Assembly (NCBI GenBank): GCA_032718475.1
Contig: JAUCBJ010002294.1
Span: 1 to 60,035, forward strand
Direction: 5' to 3'
DNA length: 60,035 nucleotides
Origin: Nemertoderma westbladi
Taxonomy: Eukaryota > Xenacoelomorpha > Nemertodermatida > Nemertodermatidae
The position numbers and the translations under genes are program-made. This document shows, in pieces, positions 12,540 through 24,140 of the stretch (position 1 is the first letter of the stretch; each line of letters starts with the position of its first letter). The notes below the pieces were generated by a model, which searched no databases, had not been told where the DNA came from, and saw only the letters and a list, made by a program, of their open reading frames with translations.

Positions 12540-13957
12540 TTTATATCATGTACATTGTACGTAGAGTTAATTGTAGAAATATTTTATCAAATTACGTATA
12601 TATTTACAAATGAAACAATATTATTACTACTTACTTAATATTGTTATAATACCAACAGAAAGCACAGTTTAGTAGGGCCTAGTGACCCTATTTCAATGTT
12701 CACTATCTTGATATTAGTACAAAGCCTCACAGATTATTATTAATATTATTTTAACTATAACTAAAGCGGTCGGCGGAATAAAACCTTAATAAATAACAGT
12801 TTCATAAAATCTTGTTGGTACTTGAATGTTTTAGACAGTTTGCTGCACAGGATTTGGGTGATAGGCTATTCGGCCCACCCAATATATTTTCGAATATATT
12901 TAGCCCAATAAATTAGAGAAATTCTCAAAAAAAAAATTTGCATTGTGTGCGTTTCTTAAATAACAGCAATTCATAATTAATTCAGAATAACTACCCCAAT
13001 GCTAATAGGGTTAAACAAAACTCATAAGTACAAGTAGACCTAACCGAAACCTTAACCTCACTGCAAAGTAACACCAGTGATGACTTCTGAGTCGTCTTAG
13101 GTAATTAGTGTAACCTGTCAACTTTGTTGCGTGACTTAATTAGAGGATTGCGTAAAGTGTGGGTATACGGAGTGTGTTCGCTTGATAGAAAAATTAATCC
13201 CGCAATTAAATATGAAATAAATTAACAACTGCATTGAGTATAATCTAATATGACAGCAAATAAAATTACTATTTATAAAATTTTAGGCACAACTATAATT
13301 TAAACAGAAGATATATGGTAATTAAGAAATGGTTGGAAGTAAGTTTTGGCCAACAAAAATGTGCAATAGCACATTCATAGGGTCTGCGACCAGGGCGAGG
13401 TGAGTGAGTTTATTATACGGGTAGCAATAGTTCAACGGTTGGTTAGACGCCTCTAGCGGGACACTTCCAAGACCCCCAATGGATATCCCAGACAACCAAG
13501 CTACATGTGTACCAAGTTATTAGCCTCCAAACATTTGTCGACGGTTGAGACATCGGTACCCGAATAATAAACTCGCTTAGTTCATCGACTCGGCCACTCT
13601 GGCAAATGTTTAGAAATTTTCCAAGCTGAATTTGCCTGGGGCCTGCCAGAAGTGCCTAGTTAAAGTGATTTCTCTAAAAAAAACGGAATTTTCAGAATGT
13701 CCTTTCATAGAAATTAATGATTGTTATAGATTATAATGGAAATTAAAAATGTTACACCTGGATTCCCCATACCCCATTCCATTATAGTTTTTAATTAGTT
13801 CAAGTGATTTTCTTTAACAAATTTTTTTTTGTTTTTTAGTTTTTTAAAGTTTTTTATTGATCTAAAAGCGTTATCAAAATGCCCCGTCCAGCTCCCTCAT
13901 TCCATGCTTCCTATTGCTTAGCTGTGAACCTATCTCATCTAAAATATGTAACTGGGA

Positions 13958-13978
13958 GGGGGGGGGGGGGGGGGGGGG
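13958..13978 (+). repeat. poly-G tract
   Basis: A run of 21 G, preceded by GGGA. It could form a G-quadruplex. Similar runs occur at 37465-37491 (G) and about 29073-29086 (C). Homopolymer lengths are unreliable in assemblies. Confidence 0.8.
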
Positions 13979-16915
13979 TATATCATCTGTTATTGCACAG
14001 GCAGCGAAAGGAGCCATTATAATAAGACAGCTTGCATCTAAAAAAAGGAGGAACGTTCCCCTCTTCTTTGATTTATTGGCGGTTTGGTGAAATTTCTTAA
14101 ATACCGATTAAATATTGTGATAGAATATCTCAATTAAAATTTGTTTCTCAGAACTGAGACTCGTGCTGCGCGAAGGCCCCACGAACGTGTAATAACCAAT
14201 GACAAATGTATTGTTACAAATTTTGCATATTAAAAAATAAAGTTCAATTTTCGGACAAACGAAACCTAGAAACATGAAATATACAAATGTGAAATAATTT
14301 CGAAAGTATTTACAACAGACCCGATCTGTAAAATTTCTAAACTTTGATAGACTACATGTGTACTAAGTTTGGTTCCATTTCATCAAAGATTGACTGACAT
14401 ATTAGCGTTCAAACATTTCCTACAACGACGGACGGGTTCACTAATTATACATCTACGCTAAGGCTCACCTGGACTTAACGTGGCTCGCCCCAGACAATCC
14501 ATTCTTTGACATGTGTCCCTAACAGTGCTAGGCCTCAACTGTAGTACTCCTTTCTGTGTAAGCGGATGTTGGGTACTTTTATGAAGGAATGTCGCGGAGA
14601 ATTGGGTTGTGGGTTGGTTCCGAGTATCGAGTTGCTACGAGTTGGTCCTCTTACGAACGGAGCTCATCATCTCGTTCCTAAAGCAAGAAGGAAAGGTCAG
14701 GATACTCGCAAGGAAATAAATAATAAAAAAGCCTATCAAAATAGTTTACATTATTGCTTTCATTTACAATAACTTTGCCATTGTAATGGGATGGGGATAT
14801 CAACAAAAAAACAGAAACATTGCTACAGTGGATACAAATCTTTGTATTCGGGTTGAATGTAATGTACAATTATTATTTTCAACCTTAAATTTTATAAATC
14901 GAAATAAATTTGTGAATATCATTTATACAGTACAAATTTATACATGTGCCTATGAGAACTGTCCAATCAAAAAAGCACAACTTGTCATGAGTTTTTGTAC
15001 ATTCCAGAATATTCAACTGCATTTAAAAATACCAAATTTTCAAAATCTCTGTTTCAAATTAGACGATATCATTAAGATTTATAGAGCAATAATTGTAAAA
15101 ATCATTGTAGTTCAAACTATAATAATGCATAATGTAATTACCAAATCAAAAAGCATCGGTGTTCCACAAGGTGCGGTGCATAAAATCATATTATAACCAG
15201 ACGACAGCTTCTTAGATATAACAGACCGCGGCGAGCCAAGTACGCAGTGGCGCGAGTTTTTCACATTTTGAAGTTCATTGCATGAAACCTCTTTGTGGCC
15301 TGTTTAGAAAATCTCGAAATGTATAACCCCAACAGGCCTGGCCATCATCAACAAGCAGAAATGTCATTTGTGAAAGATCGTCACAGGAATCCATTTTTCA
15401 ACCTTAGGATAAAATCACTCCATGTTCTTCTTTCCTAATTCGACATGAGACACCTGTTGCATCTTCATTGCAATCAATTGCCATTAAAAAAATGCTAAAC
15501 TCAAGCTTTCGAGATAAATTGTCGGTCAACATTTTTATCTAAGACGCAATAATATCTGATAATATCTGATCACCAAAGTTGGTGATAAATTAAGGAAATT
15601 AAAATATAAACCGCAAATCGGCCACTCTAGGACGCATCGTCCACCTGCCCCAACACCCCCACAATTCGCGATCAATCATCCCCAATTCATATGCATCTAC
15701 TAAGACATGTTGTCTTTTAGTAAAGGTTTCATCAGGTCGTAGTGCAGTAGTAGTGGTTGCCAATGGTTGATCACAACCCTTCCTCTCACCAGCTATCTGC
15801 AATAGAACAAGATTGGCAGAGGCTGATGAATTCTACGACGGCAGTGGCAGTCCAGTCACTGGACGCCCAGTCTCACCCGTAGTGCCTGCATGGTGATGCT
15901 GGGCTTTGGAAATAAGTTGTTGTGCCGAAGTTTTGCAATGCCTCAGACAAATTAGTATTGCAACATATATATGCATGCAATGTACCATGTGCAGCATCCT
16001 GCGTATATATTCAACGAATGGGTGCTACAAAGAGACAGTCGTGAACTGCCATATATCAACAGACTCTGCTACTGTCTGGCATAAACCGACCACCAGAAGA
16101 GTGATTATGGGTGATTCCCATACGCTTTAATATTTATTTAATATATGCAGGCCATGCTATCCTATATGGAGGTATTCAGCAGATCTATTCGAAAGTTTCT
16201 ACATGATCACCAAAATCACCAACAACTGAACAAACTGAAGGTCGATCACCTGCTGGGAGGAATCCAAGTTTACTCTCAACATCTCAACATAAAAAACACA
16301 CAAAACAACACAAAACTCTCAACATAACTCCCACGTAAGTTGGATAAAATCTAAGGTATTAATCTCAATATAAGGGGGGAGTAGCCCCCCCCCCCCCCCT
16401 GAACGCTTTTTTTAAATGTCTACAATTTCTACAGAAATTAAAATATTTTGATACAAACTTTTGTTTTTCGAAAAATTTTCAAAATTCCAGTCGCACTCTA
16501 GCGGCCATTGAATGAAACAAGATTTGCAGTTAAAATGTTATTGTACTACAATCTGTACCTAGTCATTCAATCTGAGGTGAAATTGTCTGAAACCAATTTT
16601 TTTCGAATTACGGAGGTGAGCTCCACAAAAGTTATCGGTTAAAATTTTTAGTTTAGCTTTTTTATGTAAATTTTATTGTAAATACAAACCAGTATTCGGA
16701 TTTCAGCTTCAGGGATTATCTGAGTCTCGTGCTGCGATAAGGCTGCACGAACACGAACGTGTAACAAACCATTCTCAACAGCAAATTGAAAAGTGCCGCT
16801 TTATACACATTAATTTTTTGAACTATTAAGCATTATCTTCTCTTTACAAATAAAATGTTTCTATTAGTAATCATTAAATAATTGAAAATCTTTGTATATT
16901 TTACATTGGTAACAA

Positions 16916-16983
16916 TCGAAAATTATCGATAATCGATCGAAAATTATCGATAATCGATCGAAAATTTCAGAAAATCGATCGAA
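16916..16983. repeat. 21-bp palindromic tandem repeat
   Basis: Two perfect copies of a 21-bp unit and a degenerate third. The unit combines TCGAAAATTATCGATAATCG with its own internal palindromes (ATCGAT, TCGA). AT-rich and potentially cruciform. Confidence 0.8.
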
Positions 16984-18057
16984 TTATTCTGTATAGCCTT
17001 ATTTCCATAGCAACACTAACTTTTTCATATAATAATTACCCGCAAAAGCCTCAAGATTCACCTACGAATGTAGAATATGTGGCTTTTAAATTCAATTGGC
17101 CGCATCTTGTTTCCATGACAACGTTATGACCCCAAACAAAGACCAAAATCTAGGTTAGATTATTGGCTTTAATTGAGATAAAAAACTTAGATTTTAACCC
17201 AAATACGTAAGAGTTATATAAATTCTAAGTAGTAATAAATTTAACGGGACACAATGTATTTAGTAAAGTAGAATAGTTTGCAGATTCGGTAGGTTTTAAT
17301 TCGTTTTGGTTACGAATTTAGTAATATAAATATACGGGGTTTAGCAAACTGAAAGTACTTTGCAACAAGTAGTTTAGTTTCGTTACTTTATATCAACTTA
17401 TTCGCGCACTAGTGAAGCTGCAAAGTAAACAATAAACTTCTCGAACACTCCCATAAGCATTACAACAATGTTATAAAACTACGAATCGGTACACAATTAG
17501 TGTCTCAATATTTTATTTTAAAGGCGCTATTCATGCAAATTAAGTATTTACTTACGTTCTAAAAAAAAATTTGGTGGAATTTCTTCTGGAATAAACGGGA
17601 ACGATATGTAAATAACAAATGGATCATGATCAAGGTAACATTATTGTAATTTTCTGAAGAGAACCGATTTATAATTTTATAACAATAAATATTGTTAGCT
17701 CTAATGTTGCATGTGGTCGTTCTGGAACGCAGGTTAGTCGAACCAGAGCGCGTTGTAATAAAGTAGTGTCAATAACTAATTGTGTGTCCTGGGCGGGGTG
17801 TCGTATTGGCCGCCGAGCAACTTACCAACTTTAGTTATTACGGTCAGGACATATAACTATAACAGCTTAAAACCGCGGGTTTGAGACATTTAGTATGGTA
17901 AAGTAATGAAGTGATTACATTTCGGTCGGAATAAAATAATATAGATTTCAACTCGTAATCCTGCACTTTATAAGTAATATTTTATTGACTTGAAGAAAAG
18001 TTATTCTTATTATGAAGGCGATCGCCTAACTAATTACCCGTAATTAATTATTGCAGT

Positions 18058-18063
18058 TTTATT
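18058..18063 (-). promoter_or_regulatory. candidate poly(A) signal of INTS8
   Basis: AATAAA on the minus strand begins only four bases after the INTS8 stop codon (stop at 18067-18069). If it is used, the 3' UTR would be very short. Confidence 0.4.
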
Positions 18064-18066
18064 TCT

Positions 18067-20586
18067 TCATAAGAAATAATTGGCCAGACAACGTAAAAAT
18101 TTCGCCTTACGTTGTTCGATCAAAGCCTCCAAGACCTCGGGTCTATTATTTGTGTTTAACTGGGGTTGGGAGATCGCCTTGGTCGCCTTCATCTGGAGGT
18201 CGACTTCGTTCTTCCTAAAGTGGGTATTAACGAGATATTCTAGAATGGCGACATCCCATATATACTGGTAGTATCCGTCCATAGCGGAGTGGCCGGAACG
18301 CTCCTGGATCGCCTTGAAGGCGGTAGTGTAATCCACGGGGTCAACCAGTTGGCACAGGACGACGCTGTGGACAAAGTTGGACAAACCGTTGGAACACTTA
18401 ACGAGCCGATGGTGGACCTCGTCGTTCCACACCGTCTGGGGAACGGGGCGGGTGAGGAACGAGGAGGAACACAGCGCAGCCAGCAAGTAGGAACGCATAG
18501 CGTACTGGTAGTGACCCTCGGAGAAATAGAACTCGGCCAGCGACTTGTGGAAGTTCGAGTGGCCGCTGTGGGAGGTAACCGCGTGTCGCAGTAGCAGCTT
18601 TAGGGTCCTATAAAGTTCGTCTTTATGTAACGTCGACGATGTCAGCGAGGCGCAGGAACTCCAGTAGTTTCCCGCCTCCACCGTCAGCGATTTACTCGCG
18701 TCATCGATAATAAAATTATAAATTCTCGACAACAGCGATATTAAAACAGTTAGTGAAGAAATCTCTCGGATTTCAAGGATTAAATCCTGGAAGGCTTTCC
18801 TGGAGGGATTCCCAATCTGGGATTCTCGTTTCCCTCCCGGCGGGGTCTGCAAAAACATTGAGACGACGTGCTCCCACAGCTCGCGCGCCTGGCCCCTAAC
18901 GTCGCGCCCCCTAGCGGCGCCGGCGACCAACAACCGCCCGAGCAGACCGCAGACTGCCACCGGATACTCCCGCAGGAAACCCGCCGCTTTACCGGCCAAC
19001 TCGCCCAGGATGGGCCACTGCTCGCGGTCCACCAGGAAGACGAGACAGTCCTCGATGACGTCACGACGCACCGAGCGGCCCCACGGCTCCGTGTCCATGG
19101 CGACGAGGAACCGGTAAACCTGCTGGGCCGTCGACTCGCCCCGCGCGCCCATCCGCGCGACGCTCATCTGCCGGACGTTGGTCCAAATCAACTCGGATTT
19201 GACCAGCTCCCCGATCTGGTACGGCGGGTTCAACTGGAGCATCAGGTTGAGGAACGTTTGGGCGGAGTGGAACAGTTCCGCGTTCCCGAGTTGGAACGAC
19301 TTACCGAGAAGCAGCGAGAGAACCGCCCGCTGGGAGGCGTCCTTAACCGAGTCGAACGAACAATAAGACTCCGGGAGCGCCAGTCTGTTGAGTAACAGAT
19401 GGACGCGACTGCGACGTTGCGAGTGCAGCGACCCGGGTTGCAGGAGACCCAAGTAGGAGTTGAACGCTCGCATACAGCTGGGCCCGTCCTCGCAGCTAAT
19501 AATCTCAGTCTCCAAGGCGACCAGTCGCTGGATCGTCTGCGCGGGAGCGTCGCAGTACAGAGCCACGGTGGACACGCTAGGGGGCGCTAATAAAGAGGTA
19601 GTAACGCCGCTAGAGGGCGTCTCTCTGGTGGTCCTCATATCGGTGTCCGTGGCTGGCAAGGAGAATCGTTGGAATGGTTTCTGTTGCAGGAAGGGGTTGG
19701 GAGGCAGTGAAACCTCTCTAGGGGATTCCAACAAGTTTATAACTTTCTTAAAATGTTGGACTTTAGATAAATTAATTCTAGAATATTTAGCGTTTGTTAA
19801 ACAATCGATAGCGGCGCAGAGTTTATTCACAGACGATTTCGCAAGTTTCATTTTGTTTGTCGATAGATAATAAGAGGATAGATCGTAAGATACTTGGGCT
19901 AGAAGTTCGTTGGTAGGAATTACAATAAGATCGTCGCAAACATCGCTACCCGTCTCAGAGAAGGTGAGTTTACCTGAACTTAGTTTGTCCAACAACGGAC
20001 TGGATGGCATTAGGAAGCTCCCATGGGAGTCCTCGCTAGTTAACCGTTCTAGGAAGTCCACACTCTCCTGAATACTATCCAGCTGACTGGTAGATATACG
20101 TTCTAGAACATCCGCGGGAGTGACTGTTTTGGATGGGTCTAGAATCCCGGGGGGCATGGCTACATTAGGTGCTAGCGCTTGTTTCCGCGGTAACTGGGCT
20201 ACGGTGACGCGTCTGACGCACCATCTGTGGTACAACGCCAAGGACATGGAGTGTAAACCTTCTTTATAGAGATGGAGTTGGATCACATTGATATTGTTTG
20301 TGGTTTGTATGAGTTCCGTCAGCAGGTTGTCCAACATGTGGACTGCCAAAGTATCTTCCAACACATTTAGGTTCCAGTAGAAAGATGCTGCTATTCTCAG
20401 AATTAACACTTTCAGTCTGATAATTCGACCAGCCCTGGATTCCCCCTCGAAGTTACCAGTTACCAAGTCCGGTTTCTCGCATTTTTCAACCTGAAGAAAC
20501 AGATCGACCATCAATTGGGATTCAACTTTTGTGGAATCGATAAGGTTTGGGTTAAGTAACAACTCCATCCAACTAGAAGACCCCAT
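18067..20586 (-). CDS. INTS8: Integrator complex subunit 8 (single exon)
   Basis: 839 residues. INTS8 is a helical-repeat subunit of the nuclear Integrator complex, which trims and terminates RNA polymerase II transcripts. In known complexes it anchors the PP2A phosphatase module. The C-terminal 120 residues match the family closely (for example DYTTAFKAIQE, MDGYYQYIWDVAILEYL, KATKAISQPQLN and the final KFLRCLANYFL). Near the N-terminus, SWMELLL at residues 5-11 sits where vertebrate INTS8 has its WFEF PP2A-contact motif; Trp and Glu are kept. The protein is about 155 residues shorter than vertebrate INTS8, mainly in the middle. The start is the ATG at 20586. No introns. The third quarter of the gene (about 18780-19400) is strikingly GC-rich compared with its surroundings. 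Divergent from the epoxide hydrolase gene. Confidence 0.93.
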   Translation of the reverse strand: MGSSSWMELLLNPNLIDSTKVESQLMVDLFLQVEKCEKPDLVTGNFEGESRAGRIIRLKVLILRIAASFYWNLNVLEDTLAVHMLDNLLTELIQTTNNINVIQLHLYKEGLHSMSLALYHRWCVRRVTVAQLPRKQALAPNVAMPPGILDPSKTVTPADVLERISTSQLDSIQESVDFLERLTSEDSHGSFLMPSSPLLDKLSSGKLTFSETGSDVCDDLIVIPTNELLAQVSYDLSSYYLSTNKMKLAKSSVNKLCAAIDCLTNAKYSRINLSKVQHFKKVINLLESPREVSLPPNPFLQQKPFQRFSLPATDTDMRTTRETPSSGVTTSLLAPPSVSTVALYCDAPAQTIQRLVALETEIISCEDGPSCMRAFNSYLGLLQPGSLHSQRRSRVHLLLNRLALPESYCSFDSVKDASQRAVLSLLLGKSFQLGNAELFHSAQTFLNLMLQLNPPYQIGELVKSELIWTNVRQMSVARMGARGESTAQQVYRFLVAMDTEPWGRSVRRDVIEDCLVFLVDREQWPILGELAGKAAGFLREYPVAVCGLLGRLLVAGAARGRDVRGQARELWEHVVSMFLQTPPGGKRESQIGNPSRKAFQDLILEIREISSLTVLISLLSRIYNFIIDDASKSLTVEAGNYWSSCASLTSSTLHKDELYRTLKLLLRHAVTSHSGHSNFHKSLAEFYFSEGHYQYAMRSYLLAALCSSSFLTRPVPQTVWNDEVHHRLVKCSNGLSNFVHSVVLCQLVDPVDYTTAFKAIQERSGHSAMDGYYQYIWDVAILEYLVNTHFRKNEVDLQMKATKAISQPQLNTNNRPEVLEALIEQRKAKFLRCLANYFL
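18903..18917 (-). promoter_or_regulatory. CTCF-like core motif inside INTS8
   Basis: On the minus strand this reads CCGCTAGGGGGCGCG, a full match to the bilaterian CTCF core (CCnnnAGRKGGCRS). It is in coding sequence, so it may be a coincidence of codon choice. Similar motifs lie at 19574-19588 and 19607-19621. Binding is an inference. Confidence 0.35.
19574..19621 (+). promoter_or_regulatory. pair of CTCF-like core motifs inside INTS8
   Basis: Two same-direction matches on the plus strand: ACGCTAGGGGGCGCT (19574-19588) and CCGCTAGAGGGCGTC (19607-19621), 33 bp apart. The second is a near-perfect CTCF core. Both are in coding sequence of the less conserved middle of INTS8. Confidence 0.35.
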
Positions 20587-21472
20587 TTTTCAATATTAAT
20601 GAAAGTACCGGTACGGTACTTCACTGCACACTGCTTTAGGTTACCACCAGTCCAGGGCTGGAAAAGTAGGTTTTTGTCGATTATTGTCAAAAACCTAAAA
20701 ATTTGAAAAAGCCTAAAACTATATATAGGTCTTTCTTTAGGTTTTTGATCACAAAAACAGCCAAACTAGGCCTACTTATTTTTTTAAAAATTTTTGATGA
20801 CCAAAAAATTTTTTTATTAGGCTACGTACGGCTACGGTAAACCTAGGCCGGTGTACAAGGCTGAGATAACTCCCCTTGAAATGACTCCTCAGTCGTCTCA
20901 GCCTACTACCGTAGGCTGAGAACACTCCCCAGTTATCTCAGCCTAGGCTGCTAGGCTGAGAACACTCCCCAGTTATCTCAGCCTAAGCTGAGAACACTCA
21001 GCCTGTTATATCCTGTAATACATATCTCAGCCTGTTACACCGGCAAGGCCTACAGAATCAGAATTATTTTAAACCTTTTTTATTTTTTGGTTAAACGCAT
21101 ACCGGTACCTGCATACTGGCATACGCATAAGACACAATCTAAATTAATAGGCTTACTGCTGTACTGCTGTACTGTACGGTCTGAACTGAAGGTACCCACC
21201 AAAATTGATCCATCGAAATTTCAAACCATTCAGTTAAACCAATTCATTTGAAGAGGTACTTTAGGTACCGGTACTTCATAGTGAATTAGACAGGTCCCTA
21301 ATACAGCAATAGGCTGAAAGGAAAGGTGCCACCCTGCTCTGTCAGTCTGTATGCCCGTACTGTAGAGATTTGAGGTCTTCGTTTACTGGTTTAGGAAAGC
21401 CTTATACCAGTCAGCCACTCACACAGCCAGTATACCGGAACAAAATATTTCATAAAAACATAATTTATTAGA
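20587..21472. other. divergent INTS8 / epoxide hydrolase intergenic region
   Basis: 886 bp between two head-to-head ATGs, presumably holding both promoters. It contains an inverted GTACCGGTAC motif just upstream of INTS8 (near 20608), a T/A-rich stretch, and the AGGCTGAG palindromic array at 20858-21005. No clear TATA box was identified for either gene. Confidence 0.6.
20858..21005. repeat. tandem array of palindromic units
   Basis: Four successive units are each bounded by AGGCTGAGA (or AAGCTGAGA) and the inverse TCTCAGCCT (or CTCAGCCT). The two central units (from 20912 and 20952) are identical over 34 bp at a 40-bp period. A further half unit (ATCTCAGCCTG) follows near 21023. Each unit could fold into a hairpin. 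Confidence 0.85.
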
Positions 21473-22519
21473 ATGACACTAAAACTCGCTATTATTGGCT
21501 CTATTCTAAGAGCAGTAAACGTTGTCCCTCCGGTTCGCATAGCCTTCTTCTTGTTTGTTACATACTTCTACGGTCTCCTCTCCTTCTCCAAATTGGTTTC
21601 CCGTATCGCCTACACATGGGGCGGCTGTCTTCGCAAACGAACCCACCGTAAACCGCGCTGTCTCGAGCAATACTTCGAGACCCGGTGGCAACACAAGTTC
21701 GTACAACTAACCTCCGGAATCCGCCTTCATTACGTCGTCGATGGCGACGAAAGTAAACCTCTATTGTTGTTCCTCCACGGATTCCCGGAGTTCTGGTATT
21801 CGTGGCGGCACCAACTCGTCGAGTTCCGGAAAGACTTCCGGGTGGTGGCACTGGACCAACGGGGTTACTCAGAGAGCGATAAACCGCCGGGAATAGAAGC
21901 TTATGAAGTCAACAAACTTGTGGAAGATGTTTTTGAGTTTGTGGATAAACTCGGCTACGAGAAGCTCCATGTTGTAGCCCACGACTGGGGTGGTATAGTG
22001 GCCTACTACTTGGCATTCAAACACCAAAATTTGCTTAGCTCGCTCGCCATCATCAATGCTCCGCACCCGAAAATATTTTCACAAATGATGCGATCGGATC
22101 CTAGACAATTCCTCTTGTCCTGGTATATCTTAATGTTTCAAATCCCTCGTCTTGCGGAATCATTGATCAGTCTCGATGATTATAAGGCTTTAGAGAAGAT
22201 TTTCAAAACCAAAGCCATGCCATTAGATGATGACGAAGTCGAGGCGTTTAAATGGAATTTTTCTCAGCCGGGGTTTGCCGGGGTGAACTGGTACCGGGCT
22301 ATAGGGCGGCAGTTCCAGGGGTCGTCGGTTGTCCGTTGCCCGCACCTAGTAGTCTGGGGTGTCGACGACGTCGCCCTCAGTGAGGGGTTGTTAGACGACC
22401 TGCCCAGACACGCGCCCAAGCTGCGGGTGGTGAAGATACCGCGGTGCGGCCATTTCGCGCAGCAAGAACAACCTGATGTCGTCAACGACGCCATTCGCTC
22501 GTTTCTAAATGAAGTATGA
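21473..22519 (+). CDS. EPHX4-like membrane-anchored epoxide hydrolase (single exon)
   Basis: 348 residues, an alpha/beta hydrolase of the EPHX3/EPHX4 type. Enzymes of this group hydrate epoxides, typically of fatty acids, to diols, and are anchored in the ER membrane by an N-terminal segment. Here a hydrophobic stretch at about 20-45 is the likely anchor. Visible active-site elements: oxyanion motif HGFPEF (102-107); nucleophile Asp171 in HDWGG; cap tyrosines Tyr218 and Tyr274 (candidates); acid Asp299 in WGVDD; and His327 in CGHFAQQEQP. All catalytic positions are present and the length fits the family. The start is the ATG at 21473. It lacks introns, unlike vertebrate EPHX genes. Substrate unknown. 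It is divergent from INTS8 with 886 bp between. Confidence 0.9.
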   Translation: MTLKLAIIGSILRAVNVVPPVRIAFFLFVTYFYGLLSFSKLVSRIAYTWGGCLRKRTHRKPRCLEQYFETRWQHKFVQLTSGIRLHYVVDGDESKPLLLFLHGFPEFWYSWRHQLVEFRKDFRVVALDQRGYSESDKPPGIEAYEVNKLVEDVFEFVDKLGYEKLHVVAHDWGGIVAYYLAFKHQNLLSSLAIINAPHPKIFSQMMRSDPRQFLLSWYILMFQIPRLAESLISLDDYKALEKIFKTKAMPLDDDEVEAFKWNFSQPGFAGVNWYRAIGRQFQGSSVVRCPHLVVWGVDDVALSEGLLDDLPRHAPKLRVVKIPRCGHFAQQEQPDVVNDAIRSFLNEV

Positions 22520-22974
22520 AAGATTACATTCCATAATATATAATGCTTAGCAATTTGTAGTGAAATTGACTAATTGAATATTTAAGTTATAAAATCAATT
22601 GAAAATTGAATATGATTTATCTGTTTACAGTTTAGTTTCCGGTTAGTAGTATAGTAAGTAAGGAGATGTTAATAACTTCATTTTAATTTGTTGACCTAAC
22701 TGAGACACGGCCATGGAGTGTCTTACCCTATTTACTCCCTAATCTCTGCTACTTGAATTATCATGTAATTCGCTTTAATTATTATTGTTTAGAAGTTCCG
22801 GGTAAATTATAACATAATTTATTTTATATTCCGACGATTCCGGCGTTCTTATTTTAGTCTAAATTAATAGATCATATATTTTGTAATATAATCAATAATT
22901 ATATAAATAATAGAGATAAACAATAATTTTTATTTGAAATTCATTGATTTTATTGAAGAAGGGAGTGGGGTCCA

Positions 22975-23110
22975 TCTCGGCGAATTAATATATCGTCTCA
23001 ATGTTAACTTATAGATTTATGGAAAGGGGCAGGTTACAGTGGCACGTTATTCTAACCAAAACAATAAACCAAAGTTAAGAGAACAAGTTACAGTTTTATT
23101 TTTTGGGAGT
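22975..23110 (+). repeat. dispersed repeat family, copy B
   Basis: Shares about 100 bp with copy C at 30493-30635, including CTCAATGTTA and GGCAGGTTACAGTGGCACG, then TTAACCAAARCAATAAAC-like sequence and an AGTTTTATT tract. A third, shorter copy is at 5458. Unknown class; no coding potential. Confidence 0.6.
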
Positions 23111-23494
23111 AATCAGATGTTTATTCGCGCAGCACATTACCACCTAATGTAGCGGTAGAATGTCAAGGAATTCTATATATTTTCATATATATTTTTGCAT
23201 ATATTTGTCCACCAATCCATTTATTTTCAATTTAATTGGATGATTATTTTTATTTATTCCACAAAAAGGAATAGGGAAAACTCAGGGAATTTGATATAAG
23301 ACACAAACGAAATATTAGATAATATTTTCTGCTCGCTTCGCTCGCTGTTCCATTTCCTCACATCACTAACTACAGTATATGGGTGCACTGTAATCGCTTA
23401 ACTCATAACGTTGTTTGGAATATAATAAAGCGGCCAATATAACTATATTCTATAAAAATTTAGTGTAGGCCTACCTACCTGGTATGTTTTCATT

Positions 23495-24140
23495 TCAGCC
23501 CACTAGCGGTAACCTGGAAAACTGACCAGGGTTACCGTCCCAACAGAGACGCGGCCTATTTAGTATTTATGGTCTAATAGTCTAGCATGTATATATCCGC
23601 CAAGTTTCAGCTTAAACGGAAATCAAATAACGAAATGAAAAAGGTTTTCACTTCCAGATATTTCGGCCACTAGCGGTAAACTGTAGATGATAACGTCCCA
23701 CAAAGAAACAACCAGATTTCTATATAGGGGGCCTATGCCTTCCAAGTTTCATCTTAAACGCGGATGTAAAATCAAGGAAACGGTGGAAATTTTTCACTTT
23801 CATAGATTTCACCCTTTAGCCGGGGACTAGAGAACTGCAGACCGACTACCAACCCCCACAACGAATAGGATGTGTTCTGGTACATATATGACTAGTTTCA
23901 GCTTGAAAGGATCATAAATAACGTAATGGGTCGAGGATTTCACTGCAGACATTTCGCCCTCTAGCGGCAGTAGAGAACTGCAGAGGAATTTGCCTCCTTT
24001 GAATGACGCAGCTGATAGTCTATTATAAATCTGCCGAGTTTCAGCTTGAACGGATAAAAAGCAAACTTTTAATGTTTTAAAACTTTAACTTTTAAAACAT
24101 TTAATGTTTAGACATTTAGCCCTCTAGCGGGAGGCTGCTA
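23495..24140. repeat. degenerate tandem array, units of about 150 bp
   Basis: Five diverged units. Each carries a CTAGCGG-type block (near 23512, 23671, 23814 degenerate, 23953, 24119), then a segment with AACAAAG or similar, then CAAGTTTCAGCTTRAACGG and ATAACGAAATG. Read on the minus strand, the CTAGCGG block resembles CCGCTAGAGGGC, a CTCF-like core; the fourth and fifth units keep it best. The same block recurs singly at 13450, 16495 and 30845, so the array belongs to a dispersed family. Confidence 0.65.

Larger units (their letters stand above)
12419..18057. other. repeat-rich intergenic region
   Basis: No gene that I can support in 5.6 kb. Between about 13380 and 14480, and again at 16480-16790, lie diverged copies of a dispersed family. 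Its marks are CTCTAGCGG, CTACATGTGTACYAAGTT and a block reading CTCGTGCTGCG followed by CACGAAC. There is a G21 run (13958-13978), and a G6/C16 hairpin-like tract at about 16374-16400. An open frame of 136 codons at 14786-15196 is AT-driven and shows no family features. Confidence 0.5.

Noticed and set aside
15599-15802. 67-codon minus-strand open frame that looked like a transposon fragment
   Set aside because: No RT, endonuclease or transposase motif could be identified.
18868-19395. 175-codon open frame antisense to INTS8
   Set aside because: A shadow of the GC-rich part of INTS8, whose own product is clearly conserved.
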